NCBI RefSeq assembly: GCF_001039355.2
Contig: NW_019775458.1
Location: forward strand, 939,872 to 1,003,871
Direction of reading: 5' to 3'
From: Lingula anatina
Taxonomy: Eukaryota; Brachiopoda; Lingulata; Lingulida; Lingulidae
Length of the DNA stretch: 64,000 bases
The notes beneath the pieces are model-generated. The model ran no database searches. It worked only from the letters and a program-made list of their open reading frames with translations, and had not been told where the DNA came from. The number at the start of each line of letters is the position of its first letter. The stretch's first letter is position 1. Shown here piece by piece: positions 26,690 through 39,400 of this stretch. Position numbers and translations under genes: made by a program.

Positions 26690-26870
26690 TCAATACGTCG
26701 TGCGCCTGAGTCACCAGTTATCTAGACTATCATACTATCTTTCTAATAGGTTAAATAATCGAAAGCTATTGTATCCCGTTATATCATGGAGCACTGACGT
26801 GCACCAGCTGATCTCTGTTTATTATACTGTAACCGGGTGTGATCGGCTGTGTTTGATAAGAACCTATAAA
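26690..26870 (+). pseudogene. Relic of an E-family 5' end (promoter and leader)
   Basis: This + strand stretch aligns with the reverse complement of the upstream region of gene E2 (about 33445-33625). Shared blocks include CACCAGTTATCTAGA, CGAAAGCTATTGT, CCCGTTATATCATG and GATCGGC-GTGTTT. The match runs to the place where E2 has its ATG, which here reads as a TATAAA-like sequence with no start codon. No following Cys-rich exon was found. It is probably a dead fragment of an inverted extra copy. Confidence 0.45.
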
Positions 26871-27099
26871 AGTACTTTATATAGGTTCTACTTGATATGC
26901 TAGATTTTTCTGTTTCTGAAATCGTAACTTTCTGGGGTAAAATGATAAATAAATTATAAATTTTGGTCATTAATTATTATTATTATTATTATTTTCGTGC
27001 ATTTTGATCACTTTACAGATTAACTGGTGATGTGGGGGTATTGACACCATTGTTGTTAGTACGCTCTGCTGTAATGCGCATTACACTTTTCACTTGCAA

Positions 27100-27141
<42 letters not shown>
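27100..27141. repeat. (TAA)n microsatellite
   Basis: Trinucleotide AAT/TAA run of about 42 bases; produces a spurious poly-Ile open frame. Confidence 0.95.
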
Positions 27142-27142
<1 letters not shown>

Positions 27143-27595
27143 GAACAAAACATTAAAAAATCGTCTAAAATTCACGTAGACAGTACCAATATTTTGTACC
27201 CACTCTGGCACTGAAATACGTTATTTCGTGTATAAATGAATATTTAAATATGTATGTATCTACAAAGACACTTTAATGTCGTAGGCATTTTAAGGTGTTT
27301 ATAAACTATACTCATCTTTATGATGACCTATTCTGAAGAAAAAAAATTGTATTTTACAGCACTATCTTAAAGAATATATGTCAGAATTATATAGTTCGAT
27401 GTGCGCAGCAGAGACAATGCTTCTGTGAACAGTTTCGTTCAGCGCCAACTTTCTCTAGTGCAGCGTTTTTCATAGTGCTTCAAAAAGAAATAGGAATAAG
27501 AGTAAACGGAAAACGTTGCAAGCATGAAAAAATGCAACTTCCTTTCAAATACAGCTGTTTTGTGTTACGTCATAGATTTTGTGACGTCATTCGAA

Positions 27596-29534
27596 TCACA
27601 TGACGTTGTAAGCCACCGGATCTCCCGTGCTAACAGATCTTGCTCGGTGTATAGGACATACAGCACAGCAGCAACAACAGCACAGCAATGTACACGTAAG
27701 CACCACTGCGAGCGCTATAACAATCAGTCCCACAGCCCAGGCCCTGAAAAACAAGTCCAAAGAAGTCATTAGGAAGAATAACTTTAGTCAGAGTAAGGAA
27801 AGTTTTTGAAACCCACGACACGATCATCTAAGCAGCCATGCTAGTAACTGACACAATGCTTCAGAAGTTTCAAAATTGACTGACCAAAATCCATAGAAAT
27901 CTTTGATCGTAAGTAATATGAAAAGAAAATTTTAACATATGATCCTGGTTTAAAAAAACACAGAAGTTTCCCATTTATTCCACGGTTTCGGCGAATTACA
28001 AAATTAAGGGGGTTAAGAGGGGAAAATAGGCAACAAAACGACTAATTTACTGAAAAACTGGAGGATCGCAGCACTTTGACGTTGAGCCCACGTGGCAACA
28101 CACATAGTCGTCTGCATCGTCTAATGGTCCTGGGCAGTAAAAATCTCTCTTGAATCCTAGAAATAGAGGTTTTTTTAATCAGTACCAGAATAAGAACCTA
28201 CCTAAATCACACACAAAAAAAAATGGCAAAAATGGTTTGTTTTTTCTTCAGGTTTTATCGACTTTATATTTGGTACAATCATTATTATATTATATATTAT
28301 TCCCAGTGTAAAATATGTGTTAGTCTACAGCAACCCTACATAGCCTACTACGAGCAAAATGTTAGTGCTTAAAGTGAATATTCTCAAACTGAACTTAAAC
28401 ATAAACTGCCACACCTATCACACTATACACCTGTAGCAAACTTACTGGTAGCTCGTAGTATCTATTCCGCATAAAGCAAACCTGCGTTTCACAAAATGTC
28501 ACAACAAACGCACTGCCATACTTGACCATGCCAGACACAAAATACTTTTGTATTGATACATACACACTGTCACAATTAGCGCAATGTATTTAAAGTATAA
28601 AATCTGCATTCGTGCCTCTCACACCTAACACAATGGCAAATCTATCACACTATTTCAGGTGGCCCGTTATCGAACACGTTATCAAGATGCCAAACATTGA
28701 CGGTTTGTCACACCTAACGCACTGTTGTGTTTAGCATTGTCACAACCAACACATTTTACCCTACCTGCTCCCGTGCAGTAGTGTTCTCGTCTCCCAGGGC
28801 AACAGCCTCGTTCACAGCACCAAGTGTTTCTCGGGGGGTCACCGGGGCCCGGGCAGGATGGTTTGCTGAAATTGGCTGGGCATTTGAAGACTTCTCCGAA
28901 GGAAATTTGGACACTGTAGCCTGCAACTAAACCCATTGGCACATTGTAATAAGACATGCTGTATATCTCACAGCAAAGCAGGAGTATCTTGGTGATAAAA
29001 AGGCAGTCTCGGATAAGGGGTAAATTCTAGAGCTAGGGCGTTTACGCATTGGCCTTTAAAAAATGACTCCATTAATATGAACGCTAAATAATAACAAACC
29101 CCTGAAGAAAGTTTTTTTTAATCTGCTGTCTGCTCTTAAGGAATCGCTCAAAACGCTTTCCATTCGAGTTCCCACGGAGAAGTTATGTATTTAGGGCTGT
29201 GTGATAAAGAAAGTCAATGAAATAAACGCGGGTGCGCGCGGGCACACACTTTTGAAATAAAATAATAACAGGTGCAATAATATATATAACGCAAATAGAA
29301 CAAAATCCTGTCTCCAATCCTACCCACCCAATGACCTATCCGATGCATCATTACCTTTAAATAACCTCTGATGTAACCTTTAATCTGGATACTTAAAACG
29401 GATAATAGTTTAAACTTCTTCTAGATGATCTAAATAGAACAATATTGTGCGATCATCATACTCTAAAGTTTGTGCAGCGCTTATAGCTACTCACCACATA
29501 ATAGGAAGAAATGGACACCAACAGCTGATCTCAT
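27596..29534 (-). CDS. Gene E1: small Cys-rich single-span membrane protein
   Basis: Four exons: 29534-29495, 28920-28765, 28156-28051, 27743-27596 (TGA). They give 149 residues with intron phases 1, 1, 2 as in its three paralogues. Order: short signal peptide (about 1-17); first Cys repeat with KCPANFSKPSCP, then TWCC and GCC and EHYC; second repeat FYCPGP then VCC and KCC; a membrane span (AWAVGLIVIALAVVLTCTLL); six consecutive Cys; and a 21-residue tail ending AYNVM. The CC-CC pattern beside a single span and a Cys-rich cytoplasmic face recalls Shisa/CYYR1/WBP1-type small adaptors, but overall sequence does not clearly belong to any of them. Partner and function are unknown. The exon 3 donor (gtaaat) is chosen because the open frame otherwise stops at once and because paralogues splice at the same phase. 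Confidence 0.8.
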
Positions 29535-32335
29535 TCTATCATTTGTCTTCTGAACGGTTATTATGACGCATGTCACTAATCATGAACATTGCTGTCAAAT
29601 GGGACGAATGGCTATCTTGTCAACACATTATGATAAATAACGTGAAACACTATATATCAGATAAGTCGATTTTAATACATTGTGACCGGCAATACGTATC
29701 AGTGATTTTCCGGCACTACAGGTTCACTCACTGTGCCAGTTGTGATACGTGGATAAATATGTAGGATAATAAGGCATAGATTTCATGCACGAAGGCACTG
29801 CGTTGATTATGCGGCGTAAAAGTATTGACGTCATATCTCGTCTGTGTTGTAATTTAAATGGTTTATATCTTGGTATAGACAAAAAAGAAGTATTAAAGTG
29901 ATTTAGATTGGTTCTAATTTTAATATCAACAAAATAAAACATCTCTTTCTATGATTCAACAGTAAATTCTTTATTGCTCTTAGGTATTCGATAAAGCAGA
30001 CGACCACGTGTGCAGTCACGTGGACTCAATGACATAGTGCAGTGTTTCCCCAGCATTTCAGTAAATTATTATTGATATTAATATCAGGTTTGTATGTTGA
30101 AATTCCCTGTACCTTTCGTTATACTTCAGTACTGCTGATAAAGTTCTGTATCTTTTTAATGTACTTATATCCGTTTGAAGATCGCTGTGTATTTCGAATC
30201 AAACCCTTGAAACTTTTAAAACGGCGTATCAATCGCTTGGATTGCCGTTTTTATATTTTTAATGTGAGTGATTATCCTTATAAATCAACTTTTACTTTGA
30301 CTGAATTTCTTCTTTCGACATTGTTTCTTTAACTTTAGCGGAATTGACTGTTATTAATGCTTTGTTGCTGTTGTTGCTGTGCTCTATGTACGAAGACGGT
30401 TTGGGAGGTGCAATGGCCAACTAAATCCCTTGCTTCGAGTGACGTGAATCTACGGCGTTACATTAACCCTCAGTGACTAAACAGCGGAATTTACGAAGAA
30501 AATTTCGCCATACAGCGACAATTTTTCCACGCGCAAAACTTTTTTCCTCCTTACATCTTTTTGTTCTTGTAGCATTGCAATGAAAAACGGACGCTGTTTC
30601 TCAAAAACTCAAAATATATGTGCAGGACATGTCAAAAGAATGAAGGACAATAGGTGGACAATCAGGCTTACAGAATGGACCCCAAGGTATGGACAAAGAA
30701 AAAGAGGAAGGCCGGTCAAACGATGGAGGGATGAATTAGATGACTACTGGAAGTCTTGGAAGAAGAAACCTTGGCCAAACTGGAAATCTGAGGCTCAGGA
30801 TAGGAAACAATGGAAAAAGCATGCTGAGGCCTTTGTCCAACAGTGGAACACTATAGGCTCTAAATGATGATGATGATATGTGCTCATGAGATATGATCCT
30901 TTTGTTGATATAAATATTAAATAATTTATTTATAGACGATTCTGTGGATCGTGCAGTTGTAAATCTAGTGAACATCATCTATGAATTAAGAAACATGAAT
31001 TATGAATAAGAATATTCCATCAAACATCTGCATGTTACAGTTAATTTGTGCCTACTTCTGACCCGCCAGATCAATAACTAATAGTAATTAAACGACTGAA
31101 ATAGTATTAACATTGCGCAACATTACCATCTGTAAAAACATTAAAACAATTGCAGGTAATACTATTCTAACCTTTAAAGAAGCTGTTGGAAGCTAAGCAA
31201 TGCTTTGAAAATTGTATTTCATTAAAATCATGCATACTCTTGATTAAATTTATTAAAATCTTAGGATTCACTCCAATAATATTTACTATTATAAATCCTA
31301 AACAAAGTATTAAGGAAATTCCTGGTTGATGAATATCGATGTTTATTTAATTATGGGTGTCACGCAAGATGTAATAAGTCATATGTGATCTATTTTTACG
31401 TTTGGTACACACGCACATGTACATGTACAATTATTCATGTTATCGAATTCGTGTTATCTTATCCAATGATAAGGTCTGTACTGACATACGGCCTCGATTC
31501 AAATTATTCAGTATGCAAGAACTTATTTGTAACATTTATAAAATACCATGTAAGTGAACATAAAGTGTACGATGTTTTTGAACTAGTACAAGAATTAAAA
31601 CCGCTGTTTAAATGAACAGATTACAGTGCTTGTGGCATCCGTTGTCCCCGTTATTAACGAAATCAGGTTGACAGAGGGCACATGGCTTATTTTCTTCACT
31701 CCCTTCTCGCCCGGGTTGTTTGGTCTTTTTTTTTCAACATAATATGCCATGTGCTAAATAAAGAAGAATAATTCTTATTTGTATATTACTTAAATGAAGT
31801 ACAATTAGGCCTTATTCTCATTTAGAACAATGCATATCCATAATATCAAGAGAAAGTCCAGTTATACGGGTTAAGGGTAATACTGACGCAGCTTAAATTC
31901 ATGTACCGGTAGCGGAACCATTCCAAAATTTGCCTCCAAAACTCCTTCCCCGCACATTTGGGATTGGATTGTACACACACTGGACAATAGAAGTGTCACC
32001 CCCTGAATCAGAGTAATCAAAATTATTAACCTGAAGAGGCGGAATATAAGCAATGTCAGAATATCGATACAGTTGAATTGTTCAGTCAGAACAGTTTCTT
32101 TTGTGAAATTTGATGTTAGTAAAATGATACCAGGAGCATATAATTCCACAGTCATTTATCTCCCCCAAAGTATTTAGTAGGGGTGACACTTATATTGTTC
32201 AGTGCATGTAGGCGAATCTGCTATTATACGTAAATTCATAAAGTAATAATCCTCATCTGAAGTTATAGAACAGCATAATATAACTGTAGCATTGTGCATG
32301 TAGGTCATTAAAAGACATCCGCAGCCGCCGTTGTC
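29535..32335. other. Intergenic region between E1 and E2
   Basis: Holds a decayed RTE-type retrotransposon tail at 30580-30885. The rest shows no exon, RNA gene or clear repeat that can be supported. Confidence 0.6.
30580..30885 (+). mobile_element. RTE-like non-LTR retrotransposon, 3' end
   Basis: The open frame to 30867 reads like the extreme C-terminus of an RTE-clade endonuclease/reverse transcriptase: AGHVKRMKDNRW, then RGRPVKRWRDELDD, then AQDRKQWKKHAEAFVQQW. The stop is followed at once by an ATGATGATGATG-type trinucleotide tail, which is usual for RTE 3' ends. The catalytic domains are missing, so it is a 5'-truncated insertion. Confidence 0.8.
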
Positions 32336-33445
32336 CTACGTATTCCGAAAGATGACATATTCGCTACGTCGGGTGTGATGGCACGGGCAACACGCGCAGC
32401 AGCAGCAGCATATACAACACACGCATAAAAGGAACACCAACACACACACCACTGCTATGACTATAATGGCCCACTCTCTGAAATAGAAAATACAAATAGT
32501 GAAACAGAAATTTTAAAGTGAAGGAAGACACAGGAAATATATCGAGCGTAAGATGAAAGAGTAAGTAAATGTATAAAGAAAATATATTCTTTGTTGCCTT
32601 CTTTCTTGTTATGAATGGGACCATGAAAAATTGTGGTACACTGGGATGGAGGAGACATAAACAGACTTACGCTAAACCCTCGGCCGAGCAGCAGGCATCT
32701 TCTCTGTTGGCGTCCTTACAGCATATGGTATCGAACACGGTTTGGTTGGGGCGGGGGCAGTAAAAGTTCTTCTCGTAACCTGAAAATAAACCATATATTT
32801 TGATATTTTATGTTTTCCCCAAAGTGTGTTAGAGGAATGGATACTGTCATGGTAACTATAAAACAATATCTTAAACATTTTGAGAAATGCCACAGGGTTC
32901 ATTCTACATTGATTGCGATTCGGAAATGACTAAACCATTAGACACAGTTCAAGTCAGAATTATTTGGGAACTTACCGTCCCCACAGTGGTGCTCGCCACG
33001 CCCTTTATCGCATCCGTCCGGGGAGCAGTGTGTGTAATCATCCGGTTGTCCGGGTTGGGGACAGAAAGGGCTCTTTGACGAGTTCGCTGGACATACGAAT
33101 TTCTTTCTTGCTTGGCAATAAACTGACGCTGAAATAAAAGGCGTATGTTGTATCTTGAACGTTTAAGTTAGTTTCTTAAGTATCAGCAACGCTCTGTATT
33201 TTTGCAATTTCGATTTTATATTGAAAAGAATAAAAGGCAACTGCTTGAGAACTTGCACGATGTATGCTAGAAGCAAAAAGAACAGCGATAGCAAACACTC
33301 ATTACCCTCACATACCTCTCTCTCTTTCTCTGATACACACGCGCGCGCGCGTGCACACACACACACACTCACTGTACAACTTACTTAAAGCCAGCAACAG
33401 GAAAACCACGCAGGTCGAGTAACCAAACATGGACATAGAAACCAT
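32336..33445 (-). CDS. Gene E2: small Cys-rich single-span membrane protein
   Basis: Four exons: 33445-33385, 33128-32976, 32779-32671, 32477-32336 (TAG). They give 154 residues, phases 1, 1, 2. Signal peptide about 1-24; first Cys repeat (FVCPANSSKSPFCPQPG ... THCSPDGCDKG ... EHHC); second repeat FYCPRP then ICC and ACC; span AIIVIAVVCVLVFLLCVCC; a run of five Cys plus more nearby; tail RRSEYVIFRNT. In the first repeat, one Cys of each CC pair is replaced (Ser and Asp), unlike E1, E3 and E4. The Cys run next to the membrane is a likely S-acylation site by analogy. The start was taken at the first of three in-frame ATGs (residues 1, 4, 6); any of them leaves a usable signal peptide. Confidence 0.82.
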
Positions 33446-34549
33446 TGTTACTCGTTAAACACCGCCGATCTCATAAACAGCCAGATACAGTATCATGAAT
33501 TAATTTAGATCGGTTAATGCAAGTCAGTGTATCATGATATAACGGGCAACAATAGCTTTCGATAGTTTGATTTGAAAAGATATCACGATACTCTAGATAA
33601 CTGGTGAATCAGGCACACGGTATTTGACCCGACATTTTGATATAGAAAAATGATAATGGGAGGTGTGACAAATCAACACTTCCTGTCCTAAACGGGCTAA
33701 GTTTACTACCTGACGTCTTACCCGAAACAGTGGAAACTGTAATAAATTCTTTAGACATGTAAGGACGAAAAGATAAGTAACACTGGGTCAGTCTCAGCGC
33801 TGCTTTCGAGATACAAAAAATGTGCAGCCCGGTGACTTAAAATACGGTCAATTAACACAGCATTAGCTGTTCTTACCGTTGTTCAAATTGATATGAATAA
33901 TTCATGTTTAACATATAAAAACACATATGCAATGTTGAGCACTGTCAAATTGGCTAGATAGATTATTAAGTTTAATTATGCAACTTATCAGGAAACTATA
34001 TAACATTCCACAATTTCCCTTGTCCGTTTCCCAGCTACGGCGCATTTTCAGTACTTCTCCGACTTGTGTATTTGTGCAATTTTCAGAGACTGCCTAATTA
34101 TCCATTTAACATACTAGTAATTCTATGTGAAATAATATGTGGAGCGATACGGATTCTTTCACATCGAGTATCAAATACTGATGACAAATGAGTAATTGAA
34201 AAGCAATTCAATAAAGCTAGGTAGTTTCAAATTAATGAAGAAGAAACATGGATCCCACTAGGAAATTTATAAGACAGTCCGCTGAATATGACTTAATTAT
34301 GATACACACTTTAACAGTGAGGAGAGAATTAAGTTAATTGTTAGTGCGTCCTGCTGCGTTAAGTCCAGGGTAGGCAATCACTCACTATGGCATCGGTTTT
34401 AGTAGTGCGCCATCGCAGATTACGAAGATTTCGTGAAATAGTCATCAAAAATATTATGTATAATATGCAAAATCTTATAAAATCTTGAAAAAATTTGTTG
34501 CTCCACTTTTTTATTATTTTTATTTTGAATTTCATTTATATTTCATTTA

Positions 34550-34552
34550 TAT

Positions 34553-34591
<39 letters not shown>

Positions 34592-34593
34592 TT
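34550..34593. repeat. (TTTA)n microsatellite
   Basis: Tetranucleotide run of at least ten units. Confidence 0.93.
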
Positions 34594-35200
34594 GTCAATA
34601 TAGACATACATGCATTTATTTATTAGAATGACTTCATGGCGGCTAATATCTATACTCAGGCAACACCTGAAGGAGGGCATGTTAAACACTGTCCAATTAT
34701 GATTTAACTAAAATATTGCTACTACTTAAACGAAGTAAAAATTGCAAATTTTTAACCTTGCGACACACCTCTTTAAAATAATCCCAAATACAGTGTGTCC
34801 GTTTATGCTATAGTGGCAAAAAAAAAAACACAAGATTTGATTTGACCACAGTGCTTCAAAATGCCCATACATGTTAGTATGGTCACTGTATTCAGTGACA
34901 GAACACTATCTCAGAACGTCCTGCAATAGAGTACTGATTCGCTTGTCTGATTTCAAACGGTTGCTTGCTTAAGATTTTCAGACATTTCTTCTGAACATGC
35001 AGAAATAGCTGATCACAATCAATGTTAGTTGACACAGAAATCAGAAAAACGGAGTTTTGGAGACGAAATTCCATGTTTACATAATGCCACGGCTGTCTGA
35101 TCTGGACAGGGGTCGTGCATGGATTTTGCCATTGGCACAGTATTATGGTTATTGCGGACAATTTCCAGACAGAACTCATGGTAATTGTTTTGATTGGTAG

Positions 35201-35565
35201 AAAAATCTGACTGGCCAGAGGTACGGAGATAATGCCCTTAGGGCAGCTGCTGTACCACTCATGCATCAACACCCAACCCTACGCTTGCTCCAGCAGGACC
35301 ATGCACGTCCCCATACTACAATGATAGCACAGGCGTACCTGCATAGAAGCAGGTCCAGACTCTTCCTTGACCAGATATGTCTCCCACTGTGCATACTTGG
35401 GGTGAACTGGGAAGATGACTTCATAGCCGCCAGAAACAGCCTACCACCGTCATAAAGTTGAGAGCTGCACTGGTGGGAGAATGGAAAATAATGCCCCAGG
35501 TCCGCATTCGCAGTGCGGTCCGTGAGGAGGAGGGTAGGCTACTAGCCTGTACTGCAGCCATGTTA
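35201..35565 (+). mobile_element. Tc1/mariner-like transposase fragment, copy 1
   Basis: The translated frame carries TGQRYGDNALRAAAVPLM and then LLQQDHARPHTTMIAQAYL, the second catalytic Asp region of Tc1-type DDE transposases (usual form QQDNARPH). This is followed, after a break, by residues similar to the transposase C-terminus. The Asp is present, the following Asn is His, and the frame is interrupted. It is a dead fragment at the left edge of duplicon V1. Confidence 0.8.
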
Positions 35566-36326
35566 CTGAACATTACACTACCAGTTATGCAACAATATTG
35601 TATGAAAAGGCATGTAAAAAACACAGACATAAAAAACTTTTTGGCTAGTATATTTGCCCAGGCAGCACTTGCAGCTTGTTGAATTTGCTTGGAGGAGGGC
35701 ATGGTAAACACTTCATAATTGTGAATCAATTAAGAAAATAACGCTATTTTATTAGTCAAGGACAATTGAAGATGACATTTTTATTTGAGTGACCCACCCC
35801 CTTTGACATAATATTATATATATATCAGTGGATGATGTCCACCCAGACAACAGTTCGTTAATTTTGCACTGGAAGATGACATGGTAAACACTTCACAGCT
35901 ATGAATCTATTAAGAGAATAACACCACTTTATAAATAATGAAGATGACAAAAGAGTACGTGTGGCTTAAAAGAGAAACACACAGTGCTTCATGCTTTGCC
36001 AAACAATGCAAACCTCTATCATGTGTAGTAGATATGTGTTGGGACACACAGAAATTCACATTTTTAACTAAAATTCTTCAAAGATTACCACAGTATTTCA
36101 ATGGAAGTTAACCTAACATTACTTCATGTTATTGCATCTTGTACATCACCGTTCTGCCTCAGTAACTTTTATTCACGAGGGTCGCTAGGTTATACCTTCT
36201 GGACCTTTAAAATGTATAAATTAATGGACATAAAGATATCGATAAAAATATTCCAAGCACTCCACATACAAAAGCGGTCATCTCACAGCCATGTTAATGA
36301 GGTTGAAAACCGTCCAGTTTTTTGTC

Positions 36327-36455
36327 AGCACCTATAATATATCAAACCGGCCAGAATTGGAAATCAAGACCACTTGATTTTAAGTGGTAAGCAAACGTAT
36401 AAATACACAGTGTCGACGATGAAAAACCTATCCAGGCCTGGACACAGCAGCCAAA
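36327..36455 (+). promoter_or_regulatory. Gene C core promoter with TATA box
   Basis: TATAAATA at 36398-36405, 51 bases before the start of the coding frame. The block is almost the same as the gene D promoter and closely matches those of A and B, including the CAAACCGGCCAGAATTGG stretch. Confidence 0.7.
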
Positions 36456-39400
36456 ATGGGTAAGTGTCATAATTAATTTGTAGACGCTATCTACTTTGGA
36501 TACACAGGTTTGTCATATTCATAGAATTAAAATAGTTACTTCTTAGCGCTGCAAGAACAATTTTAAAAGGTCTTCTACTGTCAGTATATCTCAGTTTTGT
36601 GTTATTCAAGTATACCCATATGTAGATTTCAACTAGTGTGTTGTTTTCAATTTCTGTTGCAAAATCGAATAGAAATATAGTGCGTACTGGGACATGAAAA
36701 GTTTACTGTTGCAGAAGCAAACAGTTTCGCATTTGTTTCCTTGTTTAATACTACCCTTAGGAAAGATCGACAGGTTTTTTTCATTTCTTACAGGCAACAC
36801 GTCGTTTACGAAACATTGCATGTTTTAGAATAATAAAACTTGGATTTTTTCTCTTGGGAGCAGGTAACTTTAGGTTCTCAGTTGGCGTTTTAACTCTCCT
36901 TTGTCTCCTCATGACGACAGAGGCTCTTACACAAGCACAACTGGGTGAGTATTTACAATGACCGTCGCTGAAAAGAATAAAAAATCAAATTACTTTCAAT
37001 TGTGCAAGTGTCTTTTTTTCTTTTGCTTATCTATAGAATTATCATATTAGGTCTGTTAATGGTTCTCATGGAACAACCCAACCTCCTGGCAATTTTGCTG
37101 GCCAAAACTTCCTCCTATGTCAATTGTATGGTCAAAAAAGTACCCCTCTCCTTAAGGAGTTGCATATTGAAATTATTTTTGTCATGATTTCATACTTATT
37201 TATACAAAAGCGTCTACAGTTCAAATAAAGATCTGCCGCAAAGTGTATAAAGGCATGTTTTAATGACATAATATTCATTGACATGTGTTTCAGATTTGAT
37301 ATGCTCATTGGGTCCGTCAAATCAGTACTATTTTGCCCATCCGACGGACTGTAAACGTTTTATCCAGTGTGACACATCTCGCAGGGGGTTTGACATGCCG
37401 TGTGCCTATGACAATTGCTGGAATCAAGCCATACTAAGTCAAGACCATTGCAGTAACGTGGACTGCCACCCCGGTAGGTGACGATTAGTTATAGTTTAGT
37501 TTTCTCACAACGAATATATTATTTTATAAAAATGTGTTCAGTGTGGAGATTAAATTTTAAGGCATATATCTTATAATATGCGTAACGTTAATAGACAACC
37601 AGCCATTCTCTGTTTGTAAGAAAGTTCACCTGTCACAATGTATTTACGTTAAAAAGACCATTTTTTTTTTTTTTTTTTTTGCAGATATATCAGGCCTAGC
37701 CTACAAATTGTGATCTTAGGTTTCTATGTTACAAACGAATGAGAAATAAACCATGAATTGGATAGATATATTATCGAAGTATCAAAATAATGGCATATAA
37801 TACCGAAAAGAAAAAAGTGCCAAACAATAAAAATTGCATTCAGAGAATTGTAGTCAAGTTCCTTTTACTTTTACTGGAAACACAATCCTTGTTTGGACAG
37901 GAATGTGTCTATTCGATAACTGACGACCATCTTGAATTAGCAGCCATTTTAGATAACTTGATAACCATGACCAACATCAATACGTTTTCAAGTACTTTTA
38001 AGAATCGAGTTATTTTCATTGAATTAAATTTAGTATATCTGTCGGTGAATTTTCTAATCAAATCAGGCTATTTTGTTTGCTCAGATCCCGCAGCCCTCCT
38101 AGAGAAAATTATCACATGGAGTCAGTTACTCATCTATATAAACGATGTCGCGTTTTCCAGAATAAATCTCATTAAGTAAATAAAGAATATTGGGCATATT
38201 TGAACTTGTGTGAGTTAAGTTAAATTATATTCTCATACGTACATGTATCTAATGTTAGGTTTCTCTTTTAGTTCAGCACTTGGATACAAATTCTCGGCTT
38301 AAGCACAACTCCCATCGATGTTTGCAACGCAGGAAGATGCGTCAGCATATCTCTTGGGGTTGACAACCGCATCAAATTCAAATTCGACTTCGGCATCACC
38401 ATTAGCTGGGCTAACCACCTACTTGACATATGTACACCTGGGACATACAGAGGAATGTTGTGTGGTATGTGTGGTACCTGCAATGGAAACAAAGACGATG
38501 ATTTCTCCCTGAAGGACGGAACATATGTGGGTGACCAGTATATACCACCATCCTGGCCACCGGTGCCACAGACCCAAGCCATGTACGACCTGATTGGAGA
38601 GAGTTGGCTGGTTCCTGATCCTAGTCTCGGACCCGAGTAAGATAAATAAAATAGTATTATCCAGGTGTTATGCAATGCATTCTTAAAGTCGTAAATGGTC
38701 TAACAGCACTACCCAACCTGGGTCAGTTTTCTGGTAATATTCTGAATGCCTAACCGCACTCCAGGATATTTTTATTTGAGGTCGCATTTGTAAAGAAACA
38801 AGGTGAAAACAGAATCCATCACATGTTTGTTTCTCTTTACACTTCAGGTGCCAAGCACCAGGTGGGAAAAGACGCAAGCGACAAGCTCCTTCTGTGCAAG
38901 AGGAATGCCCGGAAGCGAATATCTGCGATGTCATCAAGAACGTTGAAGGCGTGTTAGGTGGATGTGCCGCAAGTCCTCTGGTGAATTCCGACGAGTATTA
39001 CACCTCCTGTGCAATTGATGTTTGCTCAGCCTCCGGAGATGATGGCGCATTGTCAGCGGTAGGTTAATTTCTTGAGCCAGTTCACCCGGCTCTGTGATGT
39101 CGGCATTCTACTTTCTCAGCAGTCTCTTCATGGATCTTTTAAGAATAATAGTTTAATGAGGAAGATTTGTTCTATTCTAAATGCAAAAAAATTACATCTA
39201 AAAAAATTGTTGATTATAGAAATTAATTCAAAAAACAATTCTATATTGAAAATTATTAATCGCGAATAGACGATTGTACATGGAGATCTTTCGCTTCAAA
39301 TACAGGTTCAGCACGAGGTGGCGTGTGGTATTATAGAGGCGTATGCTAAAGCGTGCGAAGAAGCCGGTCTCGGGGTATTCCCTGGAGCTTGGAGAGAAGT

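Larger units (their letters stand above)
24366..27595. other. Intergenic region between B and E1
   Basis: 24.37-26.02 kb is upstream sequence shared with gene A. Beyond that the sequence is unique, with a poly-C run near 26308-26327, a (TTA)n run at about 26973-26991, a (TAA)n run at 27100-27141, and a relic resembling the 5' end of gene E2 at 26690-26870. No intact gene was seen. Confidence 0.6.
33446..36326. other. Intergenic region upstream of E2 and C
   Basis: Divergent spacing between E2 (-) and C (+). Contains the E2 upstream region that has a relic copy at 26.7 kb, a (TTTA)n tract at 34550-34593, a Tc1-like fragment at 35201-35565, and loosely repeated blocks with the pattern GGTAAACACTTCA near 34680, 35700 and 35880. 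No intact gene seen. Confidence 0.6.

Noticed and set aside
27032-27214. Open frame with a poly-Ile run
   Set aside because: Translation of the (TAA)n microsatellite.
30042-30332. 96-residue hydrophobic open frame between E1 and E2
   Set aside because: No family resemblance, no splice context and composition like the surrounding AT-rich sequence.
35421-35729. 102-residue minus-strand open frame, repeated at 45186-45494
   Set aside because: Antisense to the Tc1-like transposase fragment. Its recurrence is due to the duplication.
37790-38179. 129-residue + strand open frame inside gene C, considered as the missing VWD half
   Set aside because: It shows no GDPH, no GECRYT and no Cys spacing. 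It aligns with intron sequence of gene D and with 3' flank.
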